Part shown: one piece after another, positions 1 to 13,063 of the stretch
Position numbering within the stretch: the stretch's first letter is position 1
Layout of the letters: every line of letters starts with the position of its first letter
Assembly: GCA_004794655.1 (NCBI GenBank)
Contig: SMMW01000003.1
Span: forward strand, 21,270,501-21,334,500
Source of the DNA: Marisa cornuarietis
Lineage: Eukaryota > Mollusca > Gastropoda > Architaenioglossa > Ampullariidae
DNA: 64,000 bases
Direction of reading: 5' to 3'
Notes under the pieces: model-generated
Databases searched by the model: none
The model's input: only the letters and a program-made list of their open reading frames with translations
Told to the model about the DNA's origin: nothing
Made by a program: the position numbers and the translations under genes

Positions 1-106
1 TAATATCTGATGTGGGCTCCTTTAGTTGTGTACAGTAAACTTCTCGTCCACCTGACTCTTTACACAGCATCAACTCTGGGTGCCTTAGTAACCAAGAACA
101 ACACCT

Positions 107-140
107 GCTGCTGCTACTGCTGCTACTGCTGCTGCTGCTG

Positions 141-235
<95 letters not shown>
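107..235. repeat. Compound microsatellite (TGC)n-(ATG)n
   Basis: An imperfect run of TGC/CTG triplets passes directly into about 30 uninterrupted ATG triplets ending near 235. A continuous open frame through it is only the repeat read as poly-Cys and poly-Met, so no protein is called. Confidence 0.97.
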
Positions 236-239
<4 letters not shown>

Positions 240-3200
240 TGTCGCTTTGTCTAATTTAATTTATATAAAACATCTTGTTTTGAGACGACATGCAGTTTAC
301 AACTAACATATATTCAGTATTTTTCCCCACATGTATTTCGAGTGAAAGTCAGCATGAGGATGATGACTGGTAGTGATGGTGACTACTACTCTATTTGTTT
401 AGAAGTAATAGTATGCTGGTGAAAGTATGTTTCCTTTTTGTGTTCTCTGACTGCGTGGTTTGTGTGTGTGTGTGCGTGTGCGTGTGCGTGTGTGTTCTAA
501 TTTATTATGCAGCCACAACTGTGCGTTAATCTTCTGTCTGTACACAAAGAAAGATCTATTAAGTCCTCTAATTTAAAGTCGAACTTAAGATTGAATAGAG
601 CTAATAAAATATTTCAGTCCGCTAGCGAACGTAATGGCAGTCGGCGGCAGCACGCGCTAACGTTCCGTAATCAACGACTAGCGCTCGTCGGAGCGTTTTC
701 GCTGAAGACAATACGCAGCGGAGATGAAGCGTTTTCTTTACCACTGCCACAGCGAGTATGCTGCAGGTGTAAAACCTTTGTTTACTACTCGCGCTATTTT
801 TTCATGAGTGAGATAATGAGGTTCTCGCACGTGAAGCTATAAAAGGACCCAAAGCTAAGGGGATGTGTGTTGATCTAAATCACAAAACTTTGCAGAATTT
901 ACAATGGGATTTTCATATGGAGAAGGTTTCTTTACATGCGTGAATGTATTTGTGCGTGCGTGTGTGTGTGTGAGAGAGAGAGAAAAAAAAAAGTGCAGGT
1001 GCGTTTGAGTTTACAGATAATATTGAATTGGAAAGACTAGACTGTACAGACATCGTCTTTTGTAGAATGAAGAGTGATATCCCGGAAAATGCGATATAAC
1101 AAGAAATATTAACCAAATCTTAAACACAGTATTATTGCGCAATTTTCTAGCTGGATACTTGCTCTCCTTTAATGTGACAGTTCGTAATAGAAATATAAAG
1201 CCTGTCAACAATATTTATATTGGATTTCGTTGCGGTTTTTTGTTTTGTTTTGTTTTGTTTTTTGTTTTTGCTTTTTTTGTTTCTTGGGGTTTTTTGTTTT
1301 GCTTTTGTTGTTTTTTTGTTTTGTTTTTTTGAATGAGAAATCAAAAGCAGTTTTTAAGTCAAAATCTTTCACGTGATTCCTTTAATATTGTGTCGAGATA
1401 ACCGTTGAAACGTTGTCAATAATTATGTGTGATATCATAATGTCACTGACAGGTGTAACATGATGCTGATAGTTAAAGCTACAGCAAGGACGGAAGTGTA
1501 GGAGAAAAAAGGACGACGACAAAGCCGAAGTATCAAACATTTATATGACACATAAAAAGGGCTCGGCTTATCTATCATTCTTGGAGCTGAATGGTTGTTT
1601 TTGAAATGAAAGAAATAAAGTGGAGATTCTAGAAAGATGTAAGCTGAGAAAGCGCGGCATCAACTATCATGCCACGTTTTGTCGTTTATTCACTAATTTT
1701 TAGTTTTATTCCTTCACCGAGGTCAACAGATACCAACTGTGTTTTGAGTACAACATTTTAGTACTATTTTTTCCCTTTTGGAGATGATATTAAATGATAA
1801 TCATTAAGGCGATATAGCAGTCTACTTCACCTCAAGCCCTTTGTGCAATTCTCTGTGAGATACTGATTAAATTACGACTCATTAGTATTCCAACATCTAC
1901 ACTCTTATTGAAAACTCGGAAAAATATTTCAGTTCCAAAAAAAACTTTAAAGACATGATGTGATCCTTCATAAACAATATAGGATCATTTATAGGCAGGA
2001 CAGTATTCTTTGCAGACTGGACAGGATTCTTTAAAAACAGGATATGATCCTCACATATCTGTCTCTCCGTTTCATTATGTCTTACTTGCTGGAACTATCA
2101 GTAATCATCACTTAAATTATCACCGTAGTATTGTGTAGGATATTATTAAAGTATTATTAATGGATTATAGTAAGCTTATTTGCTGAATACATTGATAATA
2201 AATAAGGCTTAATTTTAATCTTCACAAAATTATCACTGTATTTCAGTTCAGGTTTATCATTAATTAAATTAAATCTTCAGCCTCTTTTACGTATATTTAT
2301 GTGTATCTTAATATTCTCTGCAACTCATAACTGCTTTCTAATTCCGTTTAACCTGATTAAATTTTAATTTTATTCCGCTTTAGGCTCGTCGTGATTCCCT
2401 TTGTGATAATTGTTCAGTCTAAGGTTCATTCGGTCTATCGTGAAGATATGCCATTTGGTGATATCAGATTGAAAGTAGTTATTCTCTTCGTAAAAAAAAA
2501 AATTAGCGCTCACCCCAACACTTTTCTGTAATCTCCCTGAAAGTGACCTGATTACTTGATCACACAGTTTAATCTCTAGTTTGCTCTGGCAGTGCTGTAT
2601 AGTCATGATATCTAATGACCACAAAGACTGGCTCCATTTCACTGTCTTCTTCCCAAGAAATCCTGAAGTATTTTTCTAGTCATCTTTACTTTACAAAATG
2701 ATAAAGATGAAGTTCTTGTTGTTCTATATAAAATATTTCTGTAATAAAAGTATATTTATTAAGTCGTAATTCATTATATAATTTAGGTTGACTTTAAAGA
2801 CTCAGGAAATCAAAATCGGAGTTGACATCTGTTTCTCAGGTTAACCATGTTGTAGACGATATTATAACAATTATATTATTATTGATAATGAGGATTGATG
2901 ATGATGTCGATTTACATTGCGCAGGTATCCATTCAAAAGAATGCTCATTGCGCAGAAAAAAAAACAGAAGAGAAGAAAAAGATAAAACAACAGGAAAATA
3001 AAAAAATAAAATAAAATAATAAAGACAGAAATGGCGCTAGGTTGTTTAAGTCTGTCTTATTAAGAGTATTATAAAAATTACAGAATTAAAAAGTTCTGTC
3101 TTGTTGTTGGTATCCATTTCTGGCTTGATGGGAGCTTTAATAAAATGTTGTAATAATATTTTTTCACGAGCTGTTATGATGTCTGGAGTTATTTCAGAAT

Positions 3201-3264
3201 TTAAATATTTGAAAAAATGAAATGAAATATTAAATGTAAATATCAAGAACACCCGACGGTGTAA
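236..3264. other. AT-rich non-coding stretch, no gene seen
   Basis: Mostly AT-rich sequence with a short TG/CG-alternating tract near 461-493, a (GT)-(GA) tract near 955-990 and a long T-rich run with TTTTG repeats at about 1230-1335. Open frames here are short, carry low-complexity residues and show no recognisable domain. If the minus-strand exon at 3271-4103 is real, this stretch is the start of its following intron. I looked for a continuation exon on the minus strand and found none I could support. Confidence 0.6.
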
Positions 3265-3270
3265 GCTTAC

Positions 3271-4103
3271 CTGAGGGAATCAGGAAAGCGCCTCTAGTGT
3301 TGTCGTATCCATTCACACCACCGCTGCTAGAACTCTCACTGCCGCCACCATTGTCTCCAGCGCCGACGCCGCCACAGTCTAAGCTGAGTCCAGCTCCGAC
3401 GCCAGAGAAAGCGCCGACGACCATAGCAGGGTGGGAGTGGGCGGTGCTTAGGTGCTGCAGACCAGAGGCCGAGTTGGGTGAGTCCCGGAGACAGTGAGAC
3501 GGGGTGGGCTGACCGCACGTCTGCGATGACGTCAGACCACACATGATGTCATTTGCGCGATGAAGTGACGTAGCGGAGGAGGCGTGAGCTCTGTTGTTGC
3601 CGTCACCGGAGCTGGGCTTTCGCACGTCACTTCCGGTGATTTCGGAGTCCCGCTCGCCACCGTTGTTAACGTCCTGCGAAGGGTACAACACTAGCCGGTG
3701 GTTGAAGCCGTCTCTGCTGGGGATGCCGTGAGCCGGATGAAAGCGAATGTGTGCAGTGGGCATGGATGCGGCAGACGCTGCAGCAGCAGGAGGAGGAAAA
3801 AATCCCCGGAACCCTGCAGGATGTCTCGCGTTGGTGATGGCGGCCAACCCTTCCCCTTTTTCCAAGTGACCCTCTGCATGCGGCGACAATCCGCGAGTGC
3901 TGTTTGCACCTGCCGGTGAGTGTAAAGTGGCCCCGGCACCGGAAGCTGTAAAGGCCGCATGCGCAGTGACGCTGTCATCAGGCTGTAGACTCCGTGACCA
4001 TCCAACGGCAGCTGGAGGTTTGGCAGCAGCCCCCCAGCCCCAGCCTGCCGTGGCGCCCCCTCCCATCATCGTGATGTTTGCCTCCGGCTCCATCTTGACC
4101 CGC
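3271..4103 (-). CDS. Putative first coding exon of an Ala/Gly/Ser-rich regulatory protein (partial)
   Basis: The minus strand stays open for 960 nt through a GC- and CpG-rich island, while plus-strand frames over the same interval are broken. A pyrimidine-rich acceptor ending in ACAG lies just before 4103 and a consensus GTAAGC donor occupies 3270-3265. This gives an exon that ends in phase 1. The first Met in frame after the acceptor is at 4093, in a good context (AAG-ATG-G), and would leave about 274 codons. The product starts MEPEANITMMGGG. It is low-complexity, with poly-Ala (FFPPPAAAASAAS), Gly-rich and Ser-rich (SESSSSGG) tracts and scattered His. There is no membrane segment or enzyme motif. 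Such disordered N-termini are typical of animal transcription factors, but no DNA-binding domain is encoded here and I do not recognise the family. The next exon would lie beyond position 1. Confidence 0.5.
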
Positions 4104-5300
4104 CTGTACGGGGAGAAGGACCTCATTCGTATCGAGGTGCGTGGCCTTAATTCTTTTCTAACGAATGTAGTTTTTGGATAATTGTTCACTCTTTTCTAGA
4201 TGGTGGTTGGTGCTACTCTGCACACACCGTGCCAATCATTAATTCCATCCGTTCTTTTGCTGTACAACATTTTTCTAGTATTTTCCCCCCATCTTGGGTG
4301 AATCACGGCTTCTGACAGGGATGCCTTGCGGCAAACATGGACGAGAGAACAAGAAACAAATAGTTAATAGCGGTCCAACGCTGGTCAAGGTTAGCTGGAA
4401 AACAAACAAAAGAAAATGACACAGACAGATGTCTGGGCAAAGATCTTTAGCAAAAAGTTTCCGTTTAGTTCACTGTTGCCATATTCTGGGAAACGACTCT
4501 TTTTTTCTCTCTCTCCAAGATGTCAAACAAAGCGCTGAAACGTAGACTGTAAGTAATTAACTTTACTTCTTCTTTGGAGACAGTTTTTTTCTATTGTGGA
4601 CAGTTTTATTCTACTATGGTTTTCCTCCAGAATGTCTTAGAAACAATACGGTTTGAAATCAGAGCTACGCAAAAGTAAAAACTTAAACTTTTGTCCTTCT
4701 TGTGCATTAATTTATCATGGAGATCAAACGAGCGAAATAAACGCGGCCAGAAGAGGTCGATTTTAATTGTGTATGCATCGTTGCACCGTGAACAAACCAC
4801 GGGTACCATGACCACAAGAAGCCCCTCCACAAAGCCTAAAGCCGAAAGCAAAACAATCTCGCAACACCAATTCCTTTGTTTTTACAAACCTCTCGTTTCC
4901 GCTCTTCCGTCCGTTTTCCTGTTCCCTGTCAGCGTCCTTCCGCAAGTCCTCGCCTCCCTCCTGCAAGTCTTGTCTTCTTGCGCCCCCTACCCACCCTCTT
5001 GATGACGATTCTGTCAGACCTGGCGCCAGACTCCTCGGTCCGTGTCTCGGGAGGGTGAGGGTACCCCCATGTACCGGGCAGTTGACGCGACGAAAGTGTT
5101 TCCGTTTCCTGGAAGACGAAGAAGACGACGTAGAGGACTGTCCCTCGTCACAGCCGCTGCTGCCCGCGTCGTGGGACGGCGCCGGTGGCGGTGTAGGTGC
5201 TGTGGCGGCCAGGGGACTGCTGCTGATGCTGCGGCTTTCCGGTCTGCGGAATATCTTTCATTTCCGTGCGCTATAAGCTGCGTGAATGACGGAGGCAAGC
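4104..5300. other. CpG-rich upstream region, coding status undecided
   Basis: A second GC-rich block at about 5000-5270 is open on both strands. One minus frame reads as a Ser/Pro-rich, then basic stretch (SSSSSSRKRKHFRR), and a plus frame reads as an acidic one (FLEDEEDDVEDC). The trinucleotide pattern favours neither strand clearly, and the candidate donor does not match the phase required by the exon at 3271-4103. It may be a 5' UTR or promoter-associated CpG island of the minus-strand gene. Confidence 0.35.
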
Positions 5301-7208
5301 TTGTATCCTATTCGCGGCCCGGCTTCTTCCTACTCCCCCACCACCCCCACCTGCACTCTCCTCCTCTCCAGTGGCTGCCCCAACCTCCACTCTTCCCCCT
5401 CAACGCCCTTCTCTCTATCTTCCGTCCCCTTTCACCTCACTCCCCCGTCCTTTCTATCCCTCTGCCGGTCCCGTTACGTCCCCTCTTGAAACATTCAAAT
5501 TATTTCTTTTCGAGTCTGTTCATTATTTTATCACTATCCTTTCAAACATGGACTATATTTTATCGAATTTTAGCTTTAAGTCAAAAGGAAAAATGAACAC
5601 AAAGGCTTTGCCAAGCTTAGGGTAACTGTTACATAACGGGTAGATAAAGTTAGGCACATCAGCTGGGACGGTAGCTTCTTGCTGATTGGCTGAATCTGCC
5701 GACAAATGAGGAAAGAGAGCCTGCGCGAGCGACAGAACTTTTTTTTTTTCCTTTCTTCTTTTACGGGTCTCGGGACGATTAATATTTATTAGGCGTATGG
5801 CTGGATGACTCTGTCGCTGAATAACCCGAGAGCTGGAATAACCTGCTGGTAGCATAATCTTCCTCCCTTTCTCTCACTCACTTTCTGTTTCCCACCAGCC
5901 TCCCCGGATCTTACTCGAGAAACCGGAATTTCGTCTTGTTCAAGTCTACACAAATATTTTTAATGGCACCAACGGTTAACTTTTATACATTTACAGGTCC
6001 AGGCCTATCAGTTACATATTCCTTCGTTCATATTGTACTCTTGTCGATATGGAGGAGCGGACGGTAAGAGAAAGAGAGAGAAGGAGGTATCAGAGTTTAG
6101 GACAATCGAGATCCCATCTTCACTGAAACCAAGTGAGTTCACAACAATAGCTCAGGCTATGATTTCTACAATATAGCATATCTATCTTTGCTATTTGTTA
6201 CAGTAGGATATCAGTCGAGTTTAAGTACATTTTTAAATTACAAACACGTGAGTAGAAAGAAATTATATATTAATTTATATATATATAAATGCAAGTGAAA
6301 AATTTCTAAGCACTCCACTCGTACTTTAATTGCTATATAAAGGATCAAGTCTTCACACCACTTAATCTGTCTCCTGAACACCATATATGTTGTTTACAAT
6401 TTTCAAAAAAATATTAAAAAGCTAGTTTATAAAGTAACATTTTCTTAATAACGTCTGTAGTCAGGTTTTTGCTAAAATAACTGGTGTGAAAATATTTCAT
6501 TTAATAAATACCCTCATGCAGCCATTTTCAGAAGTAAGTCAAAGTAATATTGATTTTGTAAAATAAAAATTATTCAGCTTTAAATTTATGTATGGCTTTG
6601 GGCACACGTTTGATGTGTAATCACTTTAAAGTGTTCTAGTATAATGAGGATCATGAATTATGTTTATTAGTGTAGTCCGTTTGCACTGAATTGCTCTCTG
6701 GGATAAATAAAGTGTTATGCTTCTAAAAAAGTGCAACGTATTTATATAATTCAGGGTACAAGTATAGTTTAGATATTTCTGACGGTGACTGGATGTAGGA
6801 CTGTCTTAACCCAACATTCATTGTAGATAAGAATTTTATCTTCAGCGGTATCTCGGCACTCGAACTGTTCCGTGCTCGAACTTTTCGCTCCCTGACCAAT
6901 TTTTTCGAGCGAATTATGCTTCGGTGTTCGTCCACTTGCTTGGCTAAAACTTGTAGAAGAGGCCGCGAAGCTTTGGGGTGAAATAAAGAGGAAAGTATTC
7001 CCGATCTCAGGGGTTTGTTATATGTATTTGTAAATATGTATACTATACTGACATCCTGACACCCAAGAAACTTTCTAAAAGTATAACAGTGAATGAAAGA
7101 GAAAAACAGTAATAACAGCAATTTAATTAAGAAAAAGAATATTGCCAAGAATGAAAGTTGCACTTTTGTGTCTGAGTTTGCTATTTAGTATGGCTTGGTT
7201 AAGCCTAC
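5301..7208. other. Non-coding stretch: pyrimidine-rich tract then AT-rich DNA
   Basis: Positions 5330-5500 are C/T-rich low-complexity sequence, which produces several overlapping Pro/Ser-rich open frames without biological meaning. The rest is AT-rich with no domain-bearing frame. A short block near 6840-6960 has paired GCACTCGAAC/GTTCG-like motifs that could be a decayed DNA transposon, too weak to call. Confidence 0.5.
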
Positions 7209-7210
7209 AA

Positions 7211-7297
7211 TATCGACAGTACTGAAGCATAAAGATGTCATCGACAATACTGAAACATAAAGATGTCATCGACAATACTGAAACATAACGATTTCAT
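7211..7297. repeat. 28-bp tandem repeat, about 3 copies
   Basis: Three near-identical head-to-tail copies of a 28-bp unit that begins ATCGACAATACTGAAACATA and ends with AAGATGTC. They differ by a few substitutions. Confidence 0.85.
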
Positions 7298-7732
7298 TAG
7301 CAGAGCTGATGCAGCAAAGGAAGTAAAAGCACTAAAACATTTTAACTAAATATTTTAGTGTTAAATTTATAGTACTGTAATGATTAAACTTTATTTGTCG
7401 ATGAAACATATTTGAAACAAACCCGTCTCTCTTACATACGCTGTACTTAATTTAAAACAGCTATTATGATAGTGTTATTTCTTTCTAGACAATATTTGTC
7501 AGTTGTGTTCAAAGTGTGCACAATGCGTTAGAATAGTTAAAAAATGTATGAAGGTATACTGCACCTGTCCTTCCAGCTGTGACTGCCGCAAATTAACATC
7601 ACTATTCAGTTCTATGTGCAGTGGATCAGACGGTTATAGGTCGTCTGTCCGCTAGCTGATATTAAAACATGGCTAGTCTTCCCCTCCCTGTGTATGACAC
7701 CTATGCTATGTATTCCAGAGCATCCAATACAT

Positions 7733-8706
7733 CCCGCAAGATATATGTGACCACTAGCTCTATACACAAGATATATGTGACCAATAGCTCTATACACAAG
7801 ATATATGTGACCACTAGCTCTATACACAAGATATATGTGACCAATAGCTCTATACACAAGATATATGTGACCAATAGCTCTATACACAAGATAGATGTGA
7901 CCACTAGCTCTATACACAAGATAGATGTGACCACTAGCTCTATACACAAGATAGATGTGACCACTGTTACCAGTAGCTCTATACACAAACTATATGTGAC
8001 CAATAGCTCTATACGCAAGATATATGTGACCACTAGCTCTATACACAAGATATATGTGACCAATAGGTCTATACGCAAGATATATGTTACCAATAGCTCT
8101 ATACACAAGATATATGTGACCACTAGCTCTATACACAAGTTATATGTGACCACTAGCTCTATACGCAAGATATATGTGACCAATAGCTCTATACGCAAGA
8201 TATATGTGACCAATAGCTCTATACACAAGATATATGTGACCACTGTGACCAGTAGCTCTATACACAAACTATATGTGACCAATAGCTCTATACGCAAGAT
8301 ATATGTGACCGCTGTGACCAGTAGCTCTATACACAAGATATATGTGACCACTTTGACCAGTAGCTCTATACACAAGAAATATGTGACCACTAGCTCTATA
8401 CACAAGAAATATGTGACCACTAGCTCTATACACAAGAAAGATGTGACCACTAGCTCTATACACAAGATAGATGTGACCACTGTGACCAGTAGCTCTATAC
8501 ACAAGATATATGTGACCACTAGCTCTATACACAAAAATATGTGACCACTAGCTCTATACACAAGACAGAAGTAACCACTAGCTCTATTTCACAAGATATA
8601 TGTGACCACTAGCTCTATGCACACGATATATGTGACCAATAGCTCTATACACACGATATATGTGACCAATAGCTCTATACACACGATATATGTGACCAAT
8701 AGCTCC
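7733..8706. repeat. 30-bp minisatellite array, roughly 30 units
   Basis: Head-to-tail units of 30 bp (ATATATGTGACCACTAGCTC followed by TATACACAAG) with point variants. At least six units carry an extra 9 bp (a duplicated GTGACC-ACT segment). Because 30 and 39 are both multiples of three, the plus frame beginning at ATG 7669 stays open for 291 codons (decapeptide IYVTTSSIHK), and two minus frames are also open over much of the array. There are no non-repetitive spacers and no similarity to a known protein. I read this as a minisatellite rather than a gene. Confidence 0.95.
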
Positions 8707-11700
8707 AGCAAAAGGCTGTGAATCAGACATGTAGCAGGTGACGGCAAGAACCATCGCCCATAACTGGTCTGCCTGTCCACAGTTCATGGCGATGGACGAA
8801 GCTACAGGAATGTGGGAGAATAATCTCATGTTGTAACTATTAGGTTAATACGACTTCTTTCTGTACATAAGAGACCTCGTGATCTCAGTTTTCTACATCA
8901 ATCCGTTCGACAGTCACCTGCAGTCCTGTTGGCGAGTGCTGAGCTACATGTGCTGTGGTTGTATCTTTGTGACATTTCATATTCATGAGAATTATTCTCT
9001 TAAGCCATTTCCCCCTGTTTGCTGCTTCGATAATCTTTGTCAACCCGCCTAAGGATAAACTTCCACTTAGAAAGAGCTCACCCATGAAATAAAATGAAAA
9101 TACATTTCACAGACATCCATATAATACAAATTAAGGGCGCAAATGTTCCCTTTACTGTTGCCATTATCATAGTTTTGGATTAAGGCATGCGAATAAAGTT
9201 TTAACTGAGCAATCAGAATTTTATTGAGAGGTAAATAAAAAAGGAGTATCAAAATGTTTTCACTCTTTTAAAATATTGTAATGTAAAACAAAGAAAAATC
9301 AAAAAATAAAAACTCAGTTAAAGCTAGTGCGAGGAGAAACTTCAGAAAGGATAAATGGAGAATGGCGAAGGTAAGGTGGGAAAGCAAGTAATCATGTGAC
9401 AGATGACTGCAAGGTCAAATGGACTAAATGCGAACAGAAAGCGAAGTCACACAGGTACCCGAGAGACGAAAGTCGAGAGCGATCTGGAAATGTGTGTAGG
9501 TGACAGGGTTTATTCGAATTAGGGTTAAACAAAGTAAACACAGCGCTCAGCGTAACAAAGCCAAGTCAACAAGGAGGAGAAAAGGCTACAGGGCCCCGCG
9601 CATAGCAAAGTGGGAACAAGCATCTCAAGGACCAAATGGGAACCACATTGGCTGACTTCTTTTCTACTCGCTTACTTTCTCTCTCTTTCCCCCACCCCTC
9701 GGCCCTTCCATCCCCTCCCCCGCCTCAATTTCGGGCGCTAGTATGTATGCTTACCTGATGTCTTTTAGTGCATTGTTTTCATTCCGAGTTAGAGATGCTG
9801 TTTAGTGCTGTTTGCATGGTTCAAACTGTCAGCGAAACCAGTTTGTCGTTTGGTGCGAGTTGGGCAGAAAAAAGGCGAACCCACCCGCATTCTGCATGCA
9901 GATCTCTCTCTCAAGGAGGCACTGAGAAAAGTGTTGTTTGGTCCAGGTCCCGAGGTCAGAATGGAAAGCCCGTTTCCATTTCGGCCAGTTCTGTTAGAGG
10001 TGCGATTCTTTCGAGCATTTCCGGGTCAGGCAGGACAATGAGAAGACTGACTCACTTGCTAGTCATCAGTTCGTTCTGTGCGAGCTCTTAGCAGTTATAA
10101 ACTTAGTTTCCATTCAGCAGGAGTTGAAAGTACCCTGGTTCCGTTCTCGTTGGGATTGTGACTGAAAAAAATTGCACCCATAGTAGAGATGGGGAGATGA
10201 TTTATCAGGAAATATACTTAAACGTGAATTGTTTGTATATTTCTACTAACCCTACCAAACCTCGTCCCTAATTATTTCATTTCTTTCTTTCTTCTTCCTT
10301 TTTTTCCTTATCTTTCTTTCATTCTCACTTCTTTCTGATTCTTTTTACATCCATTTTTTCTCTTCGTTCGTTTTCGTTGTTTTTTTTTTTTCTCATCCAC
10401 TCTTTTCCATCCTCAGTCCTCCTCCTACCACCAGAAGCGCCAGTTGTAAAGAGTGGGGAGGGGTGATGTCGGGTACTGGCTCTGTCCATGCTGACAATAC
10501 CTTTGATTTCACCCGACCGCTATCTTTATATCAGGGGCTATAACCTTTACCCGGTTGCGCGTGCAAACACGTCTGCTTGTATTCGTATCTTTCTCCCTCT
10601 CTTTTCAGAATTTGTTCTTCTCTTTCTGTTTATTTTTTGTATGAAATCAGGCGACATTTTGGTGTCTGCTGCCGATCCATGAGAATCGTTTGATGCTTTG
10701 CTCACGTGTTCAGGTGGGCTGCACGTGTCGTCATGTGTGTGGCCAGGTCGCCGCGCCACCTGGCGGAATATTACGAGGCAATGAGAAAACTATGGGGTCA
10801 GATTTCTCACCCTTCAATCCTCGTGGACATGCTGGGATAGGAGTTAGTTATGATGACTAACTCGTTTCAGACCTTGTTATAAATTACTCGCAGTTGAGAA
10901 AAAAAGTTCGCGCAAAAAATCTAATTCCGAGCATTCTGAACCGCCCACGAAATGTTGCCATAGGCGAGAACTTTGGAATGACAAATAAACATTAACAGAA
11001 AAATCAGTGTCAATACATCAAAAAGTTAGCGAAAAGAAAAATGTCTGTAAGGTTAATAGGCGCTTTCCTTTAGATTGATTGGAATTGAGGAAAACGGTGT
11101 GAGCTGTAGGGAGAAAAATTTTAGGAGATACGATGAACGAAGCAGGTTTTTGAATAAACTCAACCAAGTAGCAGATTAAAAATGAAGAATACGGCAAAGG
11201 AAATTCAGCACAAAAAAAAGGTAGCGAAAGAAACCATTTTCGATAATGCCGAACAATGACGAAGCTTCTGAAATAAAAATGATCATGTTGGAGCTATTAC
11301 AGCTGCCCGCAATAAGTAACTGACAATCATGTTGTGTACACCCAATGTTGTCCATAGACAAAGAAGAGGAAAAGCAGTACAATTTCAAAATCTGAAATAT
11401 AAATGTGTAAAAATGTAAATACACTCTGATGCTAGTTCAGTTCAAACATATACGTGTTTGAATGTTGTGGCCATACTTAGAAGAGGATGGGAAGGCATTG
11501 TATGGATAAAGTGAAAGAAATGAAAACAAGTGTTTTTAGTGTAAGTGTTTTTAGTGTAAGTGATAAAAAAAACATTGAAGGAGTAGATGTAAAGGTAGTC
11601 CAAGTAGTATTTGTAATACAAACTCAAATTCTTAAGAATACAAGTACTTCAGAAAAAGGATACAGACATGTGAGTGTATGGCATCATAGAAACCCCAGGA

Positions 11701-12570
11701 CTAGCAAGTGGTGTCCTGAAAACATCCCCCATGACTACCAAACCAAACATGCACTTCCTTCTTTTTATGTGTACGGCCACCAAACCAGTAGTTATAGTAC
11801 TTTATTTTTAAGTCTAAATAACTTTTGTTGAAGTTGTTTGAAATAAAATATGTGTAAAAGAATTATTATTAGTTACATTGAGACTCACAGCTTTGGCAAT
11901 ATATTACTGGAAGTTGTTTTCCCGCCTTATTTCGAGTAAGGTGCTATACATACAGTTTGGACAAGATAATGAAATATATACTTCTTCCTCCTTGATGTTA
12001 ACACTACAGTGCATTTGCGTATAGAGAGACAGGGGTAACTGGAATACAATTAGTCTAAACATTACAGTTCTTAATTAAGTCTTCTAGGAAACTGTACCAA
12101 GTTTACTTTGAAGTTCCGCTACATGACGCGTCGTCTGTGAAGATTTAATTAAACTTGTCTGATTATATTACTTCACAATGGTAGGTACTGGCTGGGAATG
12201 ACACTTCAAATAGTTGCGGTGACGTGCATGCAAATAATACATACAAGTAAGTAATCGGTAGTGATTACCTATTATAACGACTGTGAAAATGTATATCTCT
12301 CATTCTAGGTGGGAGGAGAGGGCTTCGTTTTCTTTTTCCAATTTATTTTAGATGTTGCTCGACGAAAGTTTTGTTCTTTATGCTTAAAGAAATCGACTCA
12401 TGCTATACATAACGAGGTGAAGTTCTTATCTGGTATTTGAGTCAAGAACTCCTTCATTTCTCAAGTTCAAACTTGTATGGCTTAGTATTTCAAGACAATG
12501 TCAACTGCTAGAGGGAAATCAGTTAAGAGCTGCCAAGGAATCTGAATCACCGCTCCGACCGTTGAGCATT
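8707..12570. other. Non-coding stretch, no gene seen
   Basis: Ordinary AT-rich DNA with a C/T-rich zone at about 9650-9735 and 10260-10430 and a somewhat CpG-rich zone at 9840-10090. Open frames are short and featureless. A small duplicated phrase (AGTGTTTTTAGTGTAAGTG) lies near 11530-11560. Confidence 0.5.
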
Positions 12571-12578
12571 GTTTAAAT

Positions 12579-13063
12579 CAGGGGTGGGGAACTTTTTTTT
12601 TTTTTACCTCCAAGAACCATTTGGATATTCATAGCGTCATTCGCGGGCCATACAAAATTCTCAACTCAAAAATTAGCCTGATATAGTAGATCAAGCTGTT
12701 GTTTGGCCATATAGTGGTAACACTTTTTGTAGCCTGTACCCTGTCAGTGGCACTGAGTGTCCATAAGTCACCGCAATACAGGCAGCGGGCAGCCGTTGAG
12801 AAGCCTACGTGTCTGTAAAGTCATGTCCTGGTATGTATCATGTCTACTCCTTAATGTGTTTCTTGCTTGTCCCTCAAAATTTACGTAGTTGTTATAAATC
12901 ACTTAATATAAATTGATATATAAATAAAAATGTATATTGCTATGAAAAAAAAAGTTCCTATATTTCCTGAATTTTTAATCCCGCCTGCGGCTGCCTTGGT
13001 CCGGTCACACCAACTGATGTCGCTGTCCTCATCGGCCCGCGGGCCGGATGTTGCTTACCCCTG
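12579..13063. mobile_element. hAT-type non-autonomous DNA transposon (MITE), 485 bp
   Basis: The ends are CAGGGGTGGGGAAC on the left and its near-complement GTTGCTTACCCCTG on the right, the classic hAT terminal inverted repeat. The flanking 8-mers GTTTAAAT (12571-12578) and GGTTACAT (13064-13071) agree at 6 of 8 positions, as expected for an aged 8-bp hAT target-site duplication. Subterminal CGCGGGCC motifs occur at both ends (near 12642 and 13037). The interior has no transposase frame. An active partner elsewhere in the genome is inferred. Confidence 0.85.

Noticed and set aside
5286..5625. Pro/Ser-rich open frames in three plus frames
   Set aside because: They come from a C/T-rich low-complexity tract; all frames are open together, as expected when the strand lacks purines.
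7733..8706. CRISPR-like regular array of ~30-bp repeats
   Set aside because: The repeats are directly head to tail with no unique spacers, and the organism is clearly eukaryotic. It is a minisatellite.
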